A stretch of DNA of 59,342 nt from Pseudomonadota bacterium (lineage in GTDB: Bacteria > Tectomicrobia > Entotheonellia > Entotheonellales > Entotheonellaceae), in assembly GCA_005777235.1 (NCBI GenBank), contig SXND01000275.1, positions 1 through 59,342 of the forward strand. The letters run 5' to 3'. Below are positions 44,102 through 52,931 of this stretch, piece by piece (position 1 is the stretch's first letter; every line of letters starts with the position of its first letter). Both the position numbers and the translations under genes were made by a program. Under the pieces are notes generated by a model. It saw only the letters and a list, made by a program, of their open reading frames with translations. It was not told the DNA's origin and did not search any database.

Positions 44102-44821
44102 ATGCCACTCACACCCACTGAGCCCACTTCCCACGCGTCGTCCTTGTGCCGTCCCTGGCTCCGCTGGTTGCCTTGCCTCGTGCTCGTGTGCACCGGCGGG
44201 CTCCTTGGGCTGCTCTGGCCACGTCTGCCACCGCGTTGGGCCATCCACTGGGGCTTCCATGGGCAGCCCGACGGCTGGACCACGAAGACGTTCCTGGGTG
44301 TATTTTTTCCTGTGGGTTTTGGGATGTTTATCTGTGGCCTGCTTGAAGGTCTGAGCTTGTTAATGCTGGCCTATGCGCCGCGTGGCCAGGAGCAGCGCAT
44401 CAGCCCGGAAGCCGCCAGGACCATGGCGGCTCTGACGGCGGACTGCACCCGGATGATCGCCCTGGGGCTGGCGCTGGTCTGTGCGTTGTTAGCCGTCGTG
44501 CTACCGCTGTGGCAACCAGTGCGCTCGGGGCTTCTGGTGCTCGGCGCGTTGCTCATCGTGTGCGGCGCTATCGTCTGGGGGCTGTGGTGCATGTGGCACG
44601 GTGTGCGTGCGCTCCAAGCTCGCGACACGTCGGCCCAGATAGAGGGATGGAACGGCTTGCTCTACCGTAATCCACGTGATCCACGCGTATGGCTTCCCAA
44701 GATAGCTGGTCTAGGCTACACCCTGAACTTCGCCCATCGTCAGGCCTGGTGGTGGCTGGCAGCGTTGCTGGTCGTGCCACTCCTGGGCGTGCTGCTGGTC
44801 ATCGTGCCGGCGCTGCCCTAA
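44102..44821 (+). CDS. DUF1648/DUF5808-type membrane protein
   Basis: A 239-aa protein with about five membrane segments (PCLVLVCTGGLLGLLWP; FLGVFFPVGFGMFICGLLEGL; LGLALVCALLAVVLPLW; LLVLGALLIVCGAIVWGLW; WWLAALLVVPLLGVLLVIV). The motif IHWGFHGQPDGWTTKT after the first helix is the DUF1648 mark. LLYRNPRDPRVWLPKIAGLGYTLNF near the end resembles DUF5808. Such proteins relate loosely to SdpI immunity and envelope-stress proteins. GGAGGAGGT precedes the start at 44102. No role can be stated. Confidence 0.8.
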   Translation: MPLTPTEPTSHASSLCRPWLRWLPCLVLVCTGGLLGLLWPRLPPRWAIHWGFHGQPDGWTTKTFLGVFFPVGFGMFICGLLEGLSLLMLAYAPRGQEQRISPEAARTMAALTADCTRMIALGLALVCALLAVVLPLWQPVRSGLLVLGALLIVCGAIVWGLWCMWHGVRALQARDTSAQIEGWNGLLYRNPRDPRVWLPKIAGLGYTLNFAHRQAWWWLAALLVVPLLGVLLVIVPALP

Positions 44822-44862
44822 CCAGCCGAGGCGCACGGCTCCGGCACAGAGGAGACCTCGAT

Positions 44863-45630
44863 ATGACATGGCTACTTGAGCCCCAGGCGTGGATTGCCCT
44901 GTTGACGTTGACTGTCCTAGAAATCGTGCTTGGCATTGATAACGTGGTGTTTATTTCTATCCTCGCCGAAAAACTCCCGGCCCACGAACGGGCACGGGCG
45001 CGCACGGTGGGCCTCGCCGTGGCGTTGGTGACGCGCATTGCGCTGCTGTTCTCGCTGACGTGGCTCATGCGCCTGACCACACCCCTCGTCACCCTCTTCA
45101 GCCTGGCGATCTCGGGACGGGATCTCATTCTCATTATCGGCGGGTTGTTTTTACTGGCCAAGAGCACACACGAGATTCATCAAAAACTGGAAGGCGAGGA
45201 GGGCCAGGCGTCGGCGCGTGTCCGCGCCTCTTTTCTCAGCGTGTTGCTGCAAATCCTCGTGCTTGATGTGGTGTTTTCGCTGGATTCCGTCATTACCGCG
45301 GTCGGGATGTCGAATCAGATAGGCATCATGGTCACGGCGGTGATCGTAGCGGTGGGGTTTATGCTCGTGTTTGCGGGCCTGATTAGCACCTTTATCAATC
45401 AACACCCGACGCTGAAAATGCTGGCCTTGAGTTTTCTGCTGCTGATTGGCACCACGCTGATCATCGAGGGCCTGCATGGGCACATGCCGAAAGGGTATAT
45501 CTATTTCGCCATGGCGTTTTCGGTGCTGGTTGAAGTGCTGAATTTACGTATGCGGCGGGTGCCCAGTGCGCCGGTGCACTTCCACGAGGCCTACGTCGCT
45601 GCTCCGCGTGACACGGGGCAGCCGTCATAG
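44863..45630 (+). CDS. TerC-family integral membrane protein
   Basis: A 255-aa protein with about seven membrane helices. TVLEIVLGIDNVVFISILAEKLP near residue 20 and LVLDVVFSLDSVITAVGMSN near residue 140 are the paired acidic motifs of TerC, now seen as Mn(II) exporters acting at the Sec translocon. LVFAGLISTFINQHPTLKMLALSFLLLIG follows. AGAGGAGACC precedes the start. It lies 41 bases after the DUF1648 gene and overlaps the convergent livF end by six bases. Confidence 0.9.
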   Translation: MTWLLEPQAWIALLTLTVLEIVLGIDNVVFISILAEKLPAHERARARTVGLAVALVTRIALLFSLTWLMRLTTPLVTLFSLAISGRDLILIIGGLFLLAKSTHEIHQKLEGEEGQASARVRASFLSVLLQILVLDVVFSLDSVITAVGMSNQIGIMVTAVIVAVGFMLVFAGLISTFINQHPTLKMLALSFLLLIGTTLIIEGLHGHMPKGYIYFAMAFSVLVEVLNLRMRRVPSAPVHFHEAYVAAPRDTGQPS

Positions 45631-46332
45631 CCCCAGGTAGTGCTGTCGTACGGCCGTGTTCGCCTGCAGTGCGGCGATCGTGCCGGTAAACCGCACCTGG
45701 CCTTTTTCCAGCACATAGGCGCGGTCGCTCAAGGCGAGAGCAAACTTGGCGTTCTGTTCACAGAGCAAGATGGTTACACCCTCTTCCTTGAGCTGCTGAA
45801 TGCGCTGCTCTAAGTCACGCACGACCAGAGGCGCCAGTCCTTCGGACGGCTCATCAAGGAGGAGGAGATCAGGATTACCCATCAGCGTCCGGCCAATGGT
45901 GAGCATCTGTTGCTCCCCGCCACTCAGGTGACCGCCTTTGCGTGCCTCCAGACGTGCCAGGACTGGGAAGATGGCATACACGCGCTCAAGGGTCCATACC
46001 ATGCTGCCAGTGGACACCGGAGGCTTCCGCGCCACGTCGAGGTTCTCACGCACCGTCAGGCCTGGGAAAATGCGGCGATCTTCGGGCACGAAGCCCACCC
46101 CGAGCCGCGCCACACGATAGGCCGGCATGCCGGTAATATCTCGCGCCTTGTAGCGCACCTGCCCCTGATGCGGTGGGGTGAGTCCCATGATGCTGCGTAG
46201 CGTGGTGGTTTTGCCCACCCCGTTGCGGCCCAGCAGCGCCACGCATTCGCGCTCATAGACGTGCAGGGAGATGCCGAACAGAATCTGGCTGAGGCCGTAC
46301 GAGGTGTACATATCACGCACTTCCAAAATCAT
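45625..46332 (-). CDS. livF: Branched-chain amino acid ABC transporter ATPase, LivF-like
   Basis: A 235-aa ABC ATPase. Walker A is LLGRNGVGKTT, the signature is HLSGGEQQMLTIGRTL, Walker B is LLLLDEPSEGLAP, and the switch His is within ILLCEQN with Asn, as is usual in LivF (EQNAKFAL). RKPPVSTG follows the Q-loop region. Its ATG overlaps the livG stop by four bases. It is the last gene of the liv operon. Confidence 0.93.
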   Translation of the reverse strand: MILEVRDMYTSYGLSQILFGISLHVYERECVALLGRNGVGKTTTLRSIMGLTPPHQGQVRYKARDITGMPAYRVARLGVGFVPEDRRIFPGLTVRENLDVARKPPVSTGSMVWTLERVYAIFPVLARLEARKGGHLSGGEQQMLTIGRTLMGNPDLLLLDEPSEGLAPLVVRDLEQRIQQLKEEGVTILLCEQNAKFALALSDRAYVLEKGQVRFTGTIAALQANTAVRQHYLGL

Positions 46333-47069
46333 GGGGTTTCTCCCAGATACACCCGTTGCACGTCGGGATGACGACGAACCTCCACTGGCGTACCCTCGGC
46401 GAGCACCTGGCCCTGATGCAGCACCGTGATCTTCTCGGCAATGCTGAACACCACGTCCATATCGTGCTCCGTAAAGAGCAAGGTCAAACCCCGTTCACGT
46501 ACGATGGTCACGATGAGAGCCATGGCCTGAGTCGTCTCCTGGGGCGACATGCCGGCAGTCGGTTCATCGAGCAACAGCAAGTCTGGCTTACTGGCCAGAG
46601 CCATGCCTAACTCCAGTTGCTTTTGGAAGCCGTAAGACAGCAGGCCACTGATGGCGCTAGCCTGTTCGAGCAGCCCAACCTGCTCAAGCAAAGTATAGGT
46701 TTCCCCCTGGAGCAAGCGCTGGGCGGGGGTCAAGAAACGGCGCGTCTGCTTATGGTGCGCCAGCAGCGCCACGTGGACGTTATCAAACACCGAGAGGCGT
46801 GGGAAGATATTCGTACGCTGAAACGAGCGCCCGATGCCTAAGCGACAAATGGTGTGCGGTGGGCGTCCCGTAATGTCCTGATCACGGAAGAACACCTGGC
46901 CCGCCGTCGGTCGCAGATGTCCGGTAATCAGGTTGAACAGCGGCGACTTGCCGGCCCCATTGGGGCCAATAATACAGGCCACTTGCCCCTGGACGACGCT
47001 GAGAGTGACATCCTGCACGGCGACAAACCCCGCGAAAGTCTTGCCTAGCTTGACGACACGGAGCAGCAT
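46329..47069 (-). CDS. livG: Branched-chain amino acid ABC transporter ATPase, LivG-like
   Basis: A 246-aa ABC ATPase. Walker A reads GPNGAGKSPLFNLI: the GKS is kept, but Pro replaces the Thr that normally follows. RSFQRTNIFPRLSVFDNV is typical LivG. The signature region is degenerate: LLSYGFQKQLELGMAL has Tyr-Gly in place of the usual Ser-Gly-Gly. Walker B is LLLLDEPTAGMSP, followed by LLFTEHDMDVVFSIA. AAGGATGGGG precedes the start at 47069; the longer frame upstream is non-coding overlap with livM. The partner is livF. Confidence 0.92.
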   Translation of the reverse strand: MLLRVVKLGKTFAGFVAVQDVTLSVVQGQVACIIGPNGAGKSPLFNLITGHLRPTAGQVFFRDQDITGRPPHTICRLGIGRSFQRTNIFPRLSVFDNVHVALLAHHKQTRRFLTPAQRLLQGETYTLLEQVGLLEQASAISGLLSYGFQKQLELGMALASKPDLLLLDEPTAGMSPQETTQAMALIVTIVRERGLTLLFTEHDMDVVFSIAEKITVLHQGQVLAEGTPVEVRRHPDVQRVYLGETP

Positions 47070-47101
47070 GACCCCATCCTTCTCTGTCTGTTCCCTCAGC
47101 G

Positions 47102-48451
47102 TTACCGTCCACACGCCTGGCGGATCTCGGCTGGCCACAGGTAGTAATAGATACATCCTGCCCACAGAACGATGCTCAGCACGCCAGACAGGGGCGTGTG
47201 CCACTGCATATGCAAGCCCAGCGGGAGCAAGGGGAAGGCCAGCAACAGCCGCCGCCCGTGTGGCGTCCGGCGGCGGAGCTGACGTAGCAGCCAGACGCAC
47301 AGCGCCCCCCCGCCCACGGCTTGGGCCGCCGTGAGCAGGACCGTGAACCGCCAGGCCGCCGGAGCTTGCAGCAGACGAAAAAAGCTGGTACACCACAGCA
47401 CCGCAACGAAAAAGTACCAAAATTTGCGCTGAAACTCCGCCAGCGTTTTGTCGATCCGCGTGGCAGGATCATCCGTACTGGCCGTATCACGTGTTTGGAT
47501 GAAGCCGAGAATCCCGCCTGGCAAGCCGTACAGGATGAGCACCAGCATACTGCCGAGAAACAATTGCCAGATGCCGGGATAATCCTTGGTGATGTCGGCA
47601 TCCATCACTTGCAGCACGCAGGCCCCGACGATGGGACCAAAGAACGTATAGACCCCGCCGAGAATGCTCATCAGCAGCACCTGCGTGGAGCGCGTCCAGA
47701 ACGCCAACTCCGGGTAGACACTGCGCTCATTGATCATAAACAACGCCCCCGCCAGACCAGAAAACGCTCCCGCGACGATGAACGCGTAGAGCTGGTAGCG
47801 TTTCACAGGAATACCCACGAATCCAGCACGGTGGGGGTTTTCGCGGATCGCCATCAAGGTCTTGCCAAAAGGCGAGTGGACGATGCGCCACAGGAGATAC
47901 ACACTCACGAGGGTGATGACCAGCACAAATTTGAAGTAATTGCCGAAGGTCGGATCGTGGACCCAGGACGGGACGGGAATGCCAATCAGGCCATTATCGC
48001 CGCCGGTAAAGCTGTACCACTTAAAGGCGATGTAATAGACAATCATGGAGAAGGCCAGGGTGAGCATGGCAAAATAGGTGTGCGTTAAACGGATACACAA
48101 CACGCCAATGATGAGCGCCGCGAGGGCCGCCGCGAGTGGGGCGGCGAGGAGGCCCAGGGCAAAGGGCAGCCCACTGATTTTTTTCAGCAACAACCCGGCG
48201 GTATAGCCGCCAATCCCGAGATAGGCTGATTGCCCGAAGGAGATCATCCCCGTGTAGCCCATCAGCAAGTTAAACGCCACGGCAAACAGGCCCCAGATGA
48301 GCATGTCGGCCAGCAGGGCAATCCAGAACTTCCCCCAGCCCAGAGCCACAATCACCTCAGGGAGCCAGAAGAGCAGCCCTAAGGCCAGCCCAAACAGCCA
48401 ATGGCTCTGGTCCCGACGCGCCGCATCGGGCGTCATCTGTAACGTCTGCAC
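47102..48451 (-). CDS. livM: Branched-chain amino acid ABC transporter permease, LivM-like, with C-terminal extension
   Basis: A 449-aa permease. The LivM core (about 25-325) contains NLLMGYTGMISFGQSAYLGIGGY, RLTHTYFAMLTLAFSMI, GIPVKRYQLYAFIVAGAFSGLAGAL and ILGGVYTFFGPIVGA. Typical LivM is about 320-360 aa. Here about 100 more residues follow, with three or four extra hydrophobic segments (FWYFFVAVLWCTSFF; FTVLLTAAQAVGGGALCVWLL; LLLAFPLLPLGLHM; VLSIVLWAGCIYYYLW). AAGGGGACAGG favours a GTG start at 48451; an ATG five codons on is possible. It begins 16 bases after livH. Confidence 0.88.
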   Translation of the reverse strand: MQTLQMTPDAARRDQSHWLFGLALGLLFWLPEVIVALGWGKFWIALLADMLIWGLFAVAFNLLMGYTGMISFGQSAYLGIGGYTAGLLLKKISGLPFALGLLAAPLAAALAALIIGVLCIRLTHTYFAMLTLAFSMIVYYIAFKWYSFTGGDNGLIGIPVPSWVHDPTFGNYFKFVLVITLVSVYLLWRIVHSPFGKTLMAIRENPHRAGFVGIPVKRYQLYAFIVAGAFSGLAGALFMINERSVYPELAFWTRSTQVLLMSILGGVYTFFGPIVGACVLQVMDADITKDYPGIWQLFLGSMLVLILYGLPGGILGFIQTRDTASTDDPATRIDKTLAEFQRKFWYFFVAVLWCTSFFRLLQAPAAWRFTVLLTAAQAVGGGALCVWLLRQLRRRTPHGRRLLLAFPLLPLGLHMQWHTPLSGVLSIVLWAGCIYYYLWPAEIRQACGR

Positions 48452-48467
48452 CCTGTCCCCTTCATTG

Positions 48468-49355
48468 CTAGTGTCCGCTGGTGACGTGGGTGCCCAACAG
48501 GCCTTGTGGACGCACGACCAGCACCACGGCCATGAGCATGAAAATGAACAGCGTTTCAAACTGGGGCATGAACAGAATGCCGAAGGAGCGCAGCACGCCA
48601 AACGTCATCGCACCGAGCACGGTGCCGCCCACACTGCCGAGGCCCCCAATGACCACGACAATAAACGCATCAATGATGATGTCGAGATCCATGCCGGGAT
48701 AAATCGCGCCCATGGGCGCGGCCAGCACCCCCCCGAGTCCCCCGAGTCCGGCTCCCAGGGCAAACACCCCGGTGTAGAGACGCCGGACATTGATGCCTAA
48801 GGCGCCGAGCATCTCGCGGTCCTGGGTCGCGGCCTGAATCAGACGCCCGAGCCGGGTCCGGTGCAGCACATACGCCAAGCCACACATGGTGGCAAGACCA
48901 CTGGGCCACAGAATATAGAGGTTGTAGCTCGGAAACAGATGCCCCCAGAGCGCCACCGAGCCCGTAAAACCCGGCGGACGGGGCACGGACTGATGTTCGG
49001 CCCCCCAGATGAGCTTCACCACGTCGCTGATAATCAGCACGAGCCCATACGTCAGAAGCAATTGATAGAGCGGATCGGCTTTATAGATGAAGCGCAGTAA
49101 GGCCATTTCGAGCAGCGCCCCCAGCACAGCCACCAGCAGGGGGACGACGCAGAGGCCGACCCAAAAACCCATGGGTGGGGGCAGCACATACCGCATCAGG
49201 GTGAAGAGCAGAAAGGCGCCGCACATGTAGAGTGAGCCGTGCGCAAAATTCAGCACGCCCAGGACGCCAAAGACCAACGACAGCCCAGAGGCGATGACAT
49301 AGATGGTCATGGCGATGGTGAGACCATTCAACAAGGGCACAAAGAAGTCAGACAT
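48468..49355 (-). CDS. livH: Branched-chain amino acid ABC transporter permease, LivH-like
   Basis: A 295-aa permease of normal length with about eight helices. SGLSLVFGVLGVLNFAHGSLYMCGAF is the family signature near the N-terminus. GINVRRLYTGVFALGAGLGGLGGVLAAP is the cytoplasmic EAA-like loop region, and VVIGGLGSVGGTVLGAM follows. GAGGAC precedes the start. It is separated from livK by about 290 bases that contain the MITE-like element. Confidence 0.93.
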   Translation of the reverse strand: MSDFFVPLLNGLTIAMTIYVIASGLSLVFGVLGVLNFAHGSLYMCGAFLLFTLMRYVLPPPMGFWVGLCVVPLLVAVLGALLEMALLRFIYKADPLYQLLLTYGLVLIISDVVKLIWGAEHQSVPRPPGFTGSVALWGHLFPSYNLYILWPSGLATMCGLAYVLHRTRLGRLIQAATQDREMLGALGINVRRLYTGVFALGAGLGGLGGVLAAPMGAIYPGMDLDIIIDAFIVVVIGGLGSVGGTVLGAMTFGVLRSFGILFMPQFETLFIFMLMAVVLVVRPQGLLGTHVTSGH

Positions 49356-49490
49356 ACACAGTCCTCGCTACGGCATCGCTGCGGGAGAGACCAACCGCGC
49401 CCGGGAGATCAGCGGCCAGGCACGGTGGCACGCCCACTCAGAGCCTATCCCGAGAGGCTCTCTCTCGGCCCGTCGGCGTTGTCCGGGCGA

Positions 49491-49621
49491 CTAGTGCCGC
49501 AACCGAGCGCATGTGCGACGTCTCCTGGGAGCGCCACGCGCCAGCGTGGCGGCGGGAGCCGGGCTGGAGCCCGGCGCTCCCAGGGGCAGCACCTGGCACA
49601 ACAGCTCGGTGAAGGCACTAG
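49491..49621. mobile_element. MITE-like element, copy B
   Basis: Core 49494-49618 (125 bp), inverted relative to the copy at 40100-40232. It starts GTGCCGCAACCGAGC and ends GCTCGGTGAAGGCAC, flanked by TA/CTAG. The two copies differ at a few positions and by a 2-bp length difference. It lies between livK and livH. Just before it, CCGAGAG (49450-49456) and CTCTCGG (49460-49466) form a small hairpin. Confidence 0.8.
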
Positions 49622-49647
49622 CTAGTCACCCCGACGGGGAGAGGTGC

Positions 49648-50901
49648 TTAGTTTTTGGCTTTGTGGTGCTCGGCCCGAATCTTCACCACCTCTGCCCTGG
49701 TGTGTAAGACTTCCTCACCTTCAGCGCGCAGCACGTTCTTCAGCCGTTTGAAGGGAAACTGTGGGTTGGTAAAGGTCACACCCGTGTAATAGCCGAAGGT
49801 CGCCTGGCCATCGAAGTCGCGAATGGTCACATCGCCGAGGAGTGTTTTGAACGTGCCGCCACGGAGCGCTTGCAACAGGGGCGCCGTTTCCGCACTCCCG
49901 GCCTGCTCAATCGCACTGGCCAGGATGTAAGTCGAAATATAACCCATGATGTCCCCAGATTTGGGATCGTACCCGGTGCGGGCCTTAAACTTGGCGACAA
50001 AATCCTCGTTCTCTTTTTCCTTGCCGGCGACGGGTAAATCAAAGGCATAGGAAAAGGTCGCCATGACCCCGTCAGGCATCTCGGCCCCGAGGGGCTTGAG
50101 AATATCGAGGTCGCCTGCCCCAGTGGAGATGAACTGCACTTTGTCAAAAAAGCCATAGGTGTTCGCCTGCTTCACAAAAGCAATGAGATCACCACCCCAC
50201 AACGACGAAAAGACAGCATCAGGCTTGGCGTTCAAGATCGTGGTAATATGCGACGAAAAATCCCGCTCGCCCAGCTTCGGCCACAATTCATCGAGCTTCT
50301 GCACCCCCTCTTTCTTGTGCTGCAAAAATTCCCAGAAGTCGGCATTAACCCGATGGCCCCATTCATAGTCTGGGCCAATAAAGTAATAGGTTTTCCAGCG
50401 GCCTTGGGACGCTGCCAGCGCCGCCGTGCGCCCAATCACTGTGCTGTTGGTATTGGTGCGGATCACATACTGGTGTCCATGTTCCTCGGTCAGGGCCGCG
50501 GTTTGGGCAATCGTGTTGACAAACAGCACCTGCATCTCCTTGGCGACTTCAGAGACGGCGAGTGCCACGCCACTACTAATCACCCCCATGACGAACTCGA
50601 CGTTGTCGCGCGTCACCATACGACGAAATTCTTTCACCGCTTCGCCGGGTTTGAGTTTGTCATCCCGCGTGACGTACTCGATCTTGCGTCCACCTAAGAG
50701 CCCCCCCTTGGCATTAATCTCGTCCGCGGCGATTTCGTGGGCATGCACCGTGCCCTCGGTCACGACGGCAGCCATCCCCGACAGGCTATACAACAAACCA
50801 ATTTTAATGGATGGCTTGTCGGTCGCCAGGGCCGTCACCGCGCTGCACAGCAGGAGCGCGACCACCGCACCGCTCCCACGCCTCCACAGGTATCCTCGCA
50901 T
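49648..50901 (-). CDS. livK: ABC transporter substrate-binding protein, LivK/UrtA-like
   Basis: A 417-aa periplasmic binding protein. Signal peptide: RRGSGAVVALLLCSAVTALAT. The mature part opens IKIGLLYSLSGMAAVVTEGTV, then EINAKGGLLGGRKIEYVTRDD, as in type I LivK/urea/amide binders. VMGVISSGVALAVSEVA and YIGPDYEWG-like YFIGPDYEWGHRV follow. AAAGGAGAGCG fixes the start at 50901. The ligand could be a branched-chain amino acid, urea, amide or an aromatic acid; the pocket cannot be read by eye. Confidence 0.9.
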   Translation of the reverse strand: MRGYLWRRGSGAVVALLLCSAVTALATDKPSIKIGLLYSLSGMAAVVTEGTVHAHEIAADEINAKGGLLGGRKIEYVTRDDKLKPGEAVKEFRRMVTRDNVEFVMGVISSGVALAVSEVAKEMQVLFVNTIAQTAALTEEHGHQYVIRTNTNSTVIGRTAALAASQGRWKTYYFIGPDYEWGHRVNADFWEFLQHKKEGVQKLDELWPKLGERDFSSHITTILNAKPDAVFSSLWGGDLIAFVKQANTYGFFDKVQFISTGAGDLDILKPLGAEMPDGVMATFSYAFDLPVAGKEKENEDFVAKFKARTGYDPKSGDIMGYISTYILASAIEQAGSAETAPLLQALRGGTFKTLLGDVTIRDFDGQATFGYYTGVTFTNPQFPFKRLKNVLRAEGEEVLHTRAEVVKIRAEHHKAKN

Positions 50902-51001
50902 TACGCTCTCCTTTGCGGCCATGTGCCATCGCCGTATCGTACGCAAACCCTCGCAGGAAGTCCTTAGCATAATCCAAAAAAATCGTCAATAATGTTTTTT
51001 G

Positions 51002-51013
51002 CCACACGTGTGG
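51002..51013. promoter_or_regulatory. Perfect 12-bp palindrome between livK and merR
   Basis: CCACACGTGTGG is a perfect palindrome in the 279-base divergent intergenic region, about 100 bases upstream of livK and 170 upstream of the MerR gene. It is a possible operator for either side. Confidence 0.35.
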
Positions 51014-51109
51014 TGTTGACACTTCGTCCTGAGGCAGAGCCATGCTACTATAATACGGCAGGGCATTGGCCTGGCAGACGATAGCCTGGGGAAAACTTGT
51101 GAAAAAGTG

Positions 51110-51138
51110 TTGACTTCTTGGAGAGGGCTCAGTACCTT
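51110..51138 (+). promoter_or_regulatory. Sigma-70-type promoter of the MerR gene
   Basis: TTGACT (51110-51115), 17 bases, TACCTT (51133-51138). The boxes are fair. The start point would fall near 51145, just at the palindrome. Confidence 0.5.
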
Positions 51139-51147
51139 TGGCGTTGA

Positions 51148-51164
51148 TAATGCAAGTTGCATTA
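51148..51164. promoter_or_regulatory. Palindromic operator before the MerR gene
   Basis: TAATGCAA-G-TTGCATTA is a perfect 8-bp inverted repeat, extended outwards by further pairing (TTG and CAA) with one mismatch. It sits over the expected transcription start and 17 bases before the GTG, so binding would block its own gene. Confidence 0.6.
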
Positions 51165-51180
51165 ACAAAGGACCTCTCCT

Positions 51181-51648
51181 GTGGAATCTTACGATAGTCG
51201 CACTGTCGCCACACAACTTGGTATTCCGTATCGTACGCTCATGTACTGGGTGGAGACAGGGCTTATTCGTCCGCACGCCTACTCAGGCCGTCGTCGTACG
51301 CCCGTGCTCTTTTCTGACAGAGACATCAAAGAAATCGGTCGCCTGATCCACTTGCGGAAATACTTACGGGGGCAATCGTTGCGTGATGTGCTGAATACGC
51401 TACGCGCCATGGGGCATAATCCGTTGTCACAGGGCGATTTCCTGGTGCTGGAAAATCGCCAAGGGCAGCGGAACGTGATCAAAATTATGCAAAATAATGA
51501 AGCGATCCAATTGCTCCATAATCGACTCGATCGTCAATTGCTCCTCATCCCGCTGACAGGTGATGAAGTCCAGGAGGCCATTTCTGCCGGTCGTCAGGAG
51601 TTGTTATTTAGTACGCGCGATATCGAACCAGCGCCGCAACCGGAATGA
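51181..51648 (+). CDS. MerR-family transcriptional regulator
   Basis: The 155 aa begin at GTG with AAGGA upstream. The N-terminal winged helix reads [30 protein letters not shown], then [34 protein letters not shown], as in MerR proteins. The C-terminal part is short and has no metal-binding cysteines, so it is closer to HspR or multidrug-type members. The palindrome just before it suggests autoregulation. FtsZ follows 59 bases on, on the same strand, and may be under its control. Confidence 0.85.
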   Translation: MESYDSRTVATQLGIPYRTLMYWVETGLIRPHAYSGRRRTPVLFSDRDIKEIGRLIHLRKYLRGQSLRDVLNTLRAMGHNPLSQGDFLVLENRQGQRNVIKIMQNNEAIQLLHNRLDRQLLLIPLTGDEVQEAISAGRQELLFSTRDIEPAPQPE

Positions 51649-51707
51649 ACCCGGATGGCGGATGGCAGCGCAGTCACAGAGGATGTCGGGAGCCTGGAGG
51701 TGGTTGT

Positions 51708-52904
51708 ATGATGCGGTTGACGGAGGCTGACGGAATCGAGAAGGGCGCGTACATTAAAGTGTTTGGTGTCGGTGGTGGTGGTGGGAATGCGGTCAACACC
51801 ATGATTGCCTCTGGCTTGCGGGGGGTGGAATTCCTCATCGCGAATACCGATCTCCAGGCTCTGGAGACCACCCAGGCAGACATCCGCCTCCAACTAGGGG
51901 CCACGCTCACTCGTGGCTTGGGTGCCGGGGCCAACCCAGAGGTGGGCCGCAAAGCCGCACAGGAAGACCGTGAAGCCATTACCAAAGCCCTTGAAGGGGC
52001 CGATATGGTCTTCATCACCGCGGGCATGGGAGGCGGCACGGGTACGGGGGCCGCGCCAGTCATTGCCAGTATGGCCCGCGAGAAGCACATTTTAACGGTC
52101 GCGGTGGTCACGAAACCCTTCGTCTTTGAAGGGCGCCAGCGCATGCGGCAGGCGGAAGCCGGTATCCACGAATTGCGTGACCATGTCGATACGCTGATTG
52201 TCATCCCGAATCAACGCCTCTTGGAAGTGGTCGATAAGCGCACGCCGCTGCGCGAAGCGTTTCGCGTCGCCGATGATGTGCTTTGCCAAGCGGTGCAAAG
52301 CATTTCTGATCTGATTCTCGTGCCGGGGCTGGTGAATCTCGACTTTGCCGATGTCCGGACCATCATGACCGGCCAGGGCAAAGCCATTATGGGCACCGGC
52401 CTGGCCTCAGGGGCAGAACGCGCCGTCCTGGCGGCGCAGCGCGCCATTGAGAGCCCGCTCCTGGAAGCCTCAGTACATGGGGCGCAGGGGGTGCTCATTA
52501 ACATCACGGGTGGCATGGACATGTCGCTGTATGAAGTACACGAGGCGTCTTCCGCCGTCCAACTGGCCGCCCATCCCGAGGCGCAGATTATCTTCGGCGC
52601 GGTGATTGATGCGGCAATGGGCGATGCCCTGCGCGTGACCGTGATTGCCACCGGCTATGCCGAGGCCGCTGCGCAGGCTGGCTCATCCGCACGGCGGCGT
52701 GGGGCCATGCCCACCCCTAATGGTCTCCCAGAGGGCGAGACCGACGCGCCGTATGACGTGCATGAAAAGTTCGATGAAGATGTCTACGCGCGTTGGCAAG
52801 CGTTTAACAAACATGCCCAGGCCCCCGAACCCGATAGCGCGCCAACGGATGAGACGGCCATCGACGTGCCGGCCTTCTTCCGACGGCGCTCCCGGCGGCG
52901 TTAG
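51708..52904 (+). CDS. ftsZ: Cell division GTPase FtsZ
   Basis: A 398-aa tubulin homologue. [18 protein letters not shown] opens the nucleotide site, [12 protein letters not shown] near residue 108 is the tubulin signature loop, and ANTDLQALE and [11 protein letters not shown] are standard (T7 loop). [15 protein letters not shown] follows. After a variable acidic linker the C-terminal peptide [14 protein letters not shown] matches the FtsA/ZipA-binding tail. GGAGG is seven bases before the ATG at 51708. ftsA, ftsQ and mur genes are not next to it; a MerR regulator precedes it instead. Confidence 0.95.
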   Translation: MMRLTEADGIEKGAYIKVFGVGGGGGNAVNTMIASGLRGVEFLIANTDLQALETTQADIRLQLGATLTRGLGAGANPEVGRKAAQEDREAITKALEGADMVFITAGMGGGTGTGAAPVIASMAREKHILTVAVVTKPFVFEGRQRMRQAEAGIHELRDHVDTLIVIPNQRLLEVVDKRTPLREAFRVADDVLCQAVQSISDLILVPGLVNLDFADVRTIMTGQGKAIMGTGLASGAERAVLAAQRAIESPLLEASVHGAQGVLINITGGMDMSLYEVHEASSAVQLAAHPEAQIIFGAVIDAAMGDALRVTVIATGYAEAAAQAGSSARRRGAMPTPNGLPEGETDAPYDVHEKFDEDVYARWQAFNKHAQAPEPDSAPTDETAIDVPAFFRRRSRRR

Positions 52905-52931
52905 CGGTGTCCCGGCACACGGAAATCCTCC

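Noticed and set aside
51009..51054. TTGACA at 51015 with TATAAT at 51049 as a promoter pair
   Set aside because: The spacer is far too long (about 28 bases); the pair at 51110-51138 has correct spacing.
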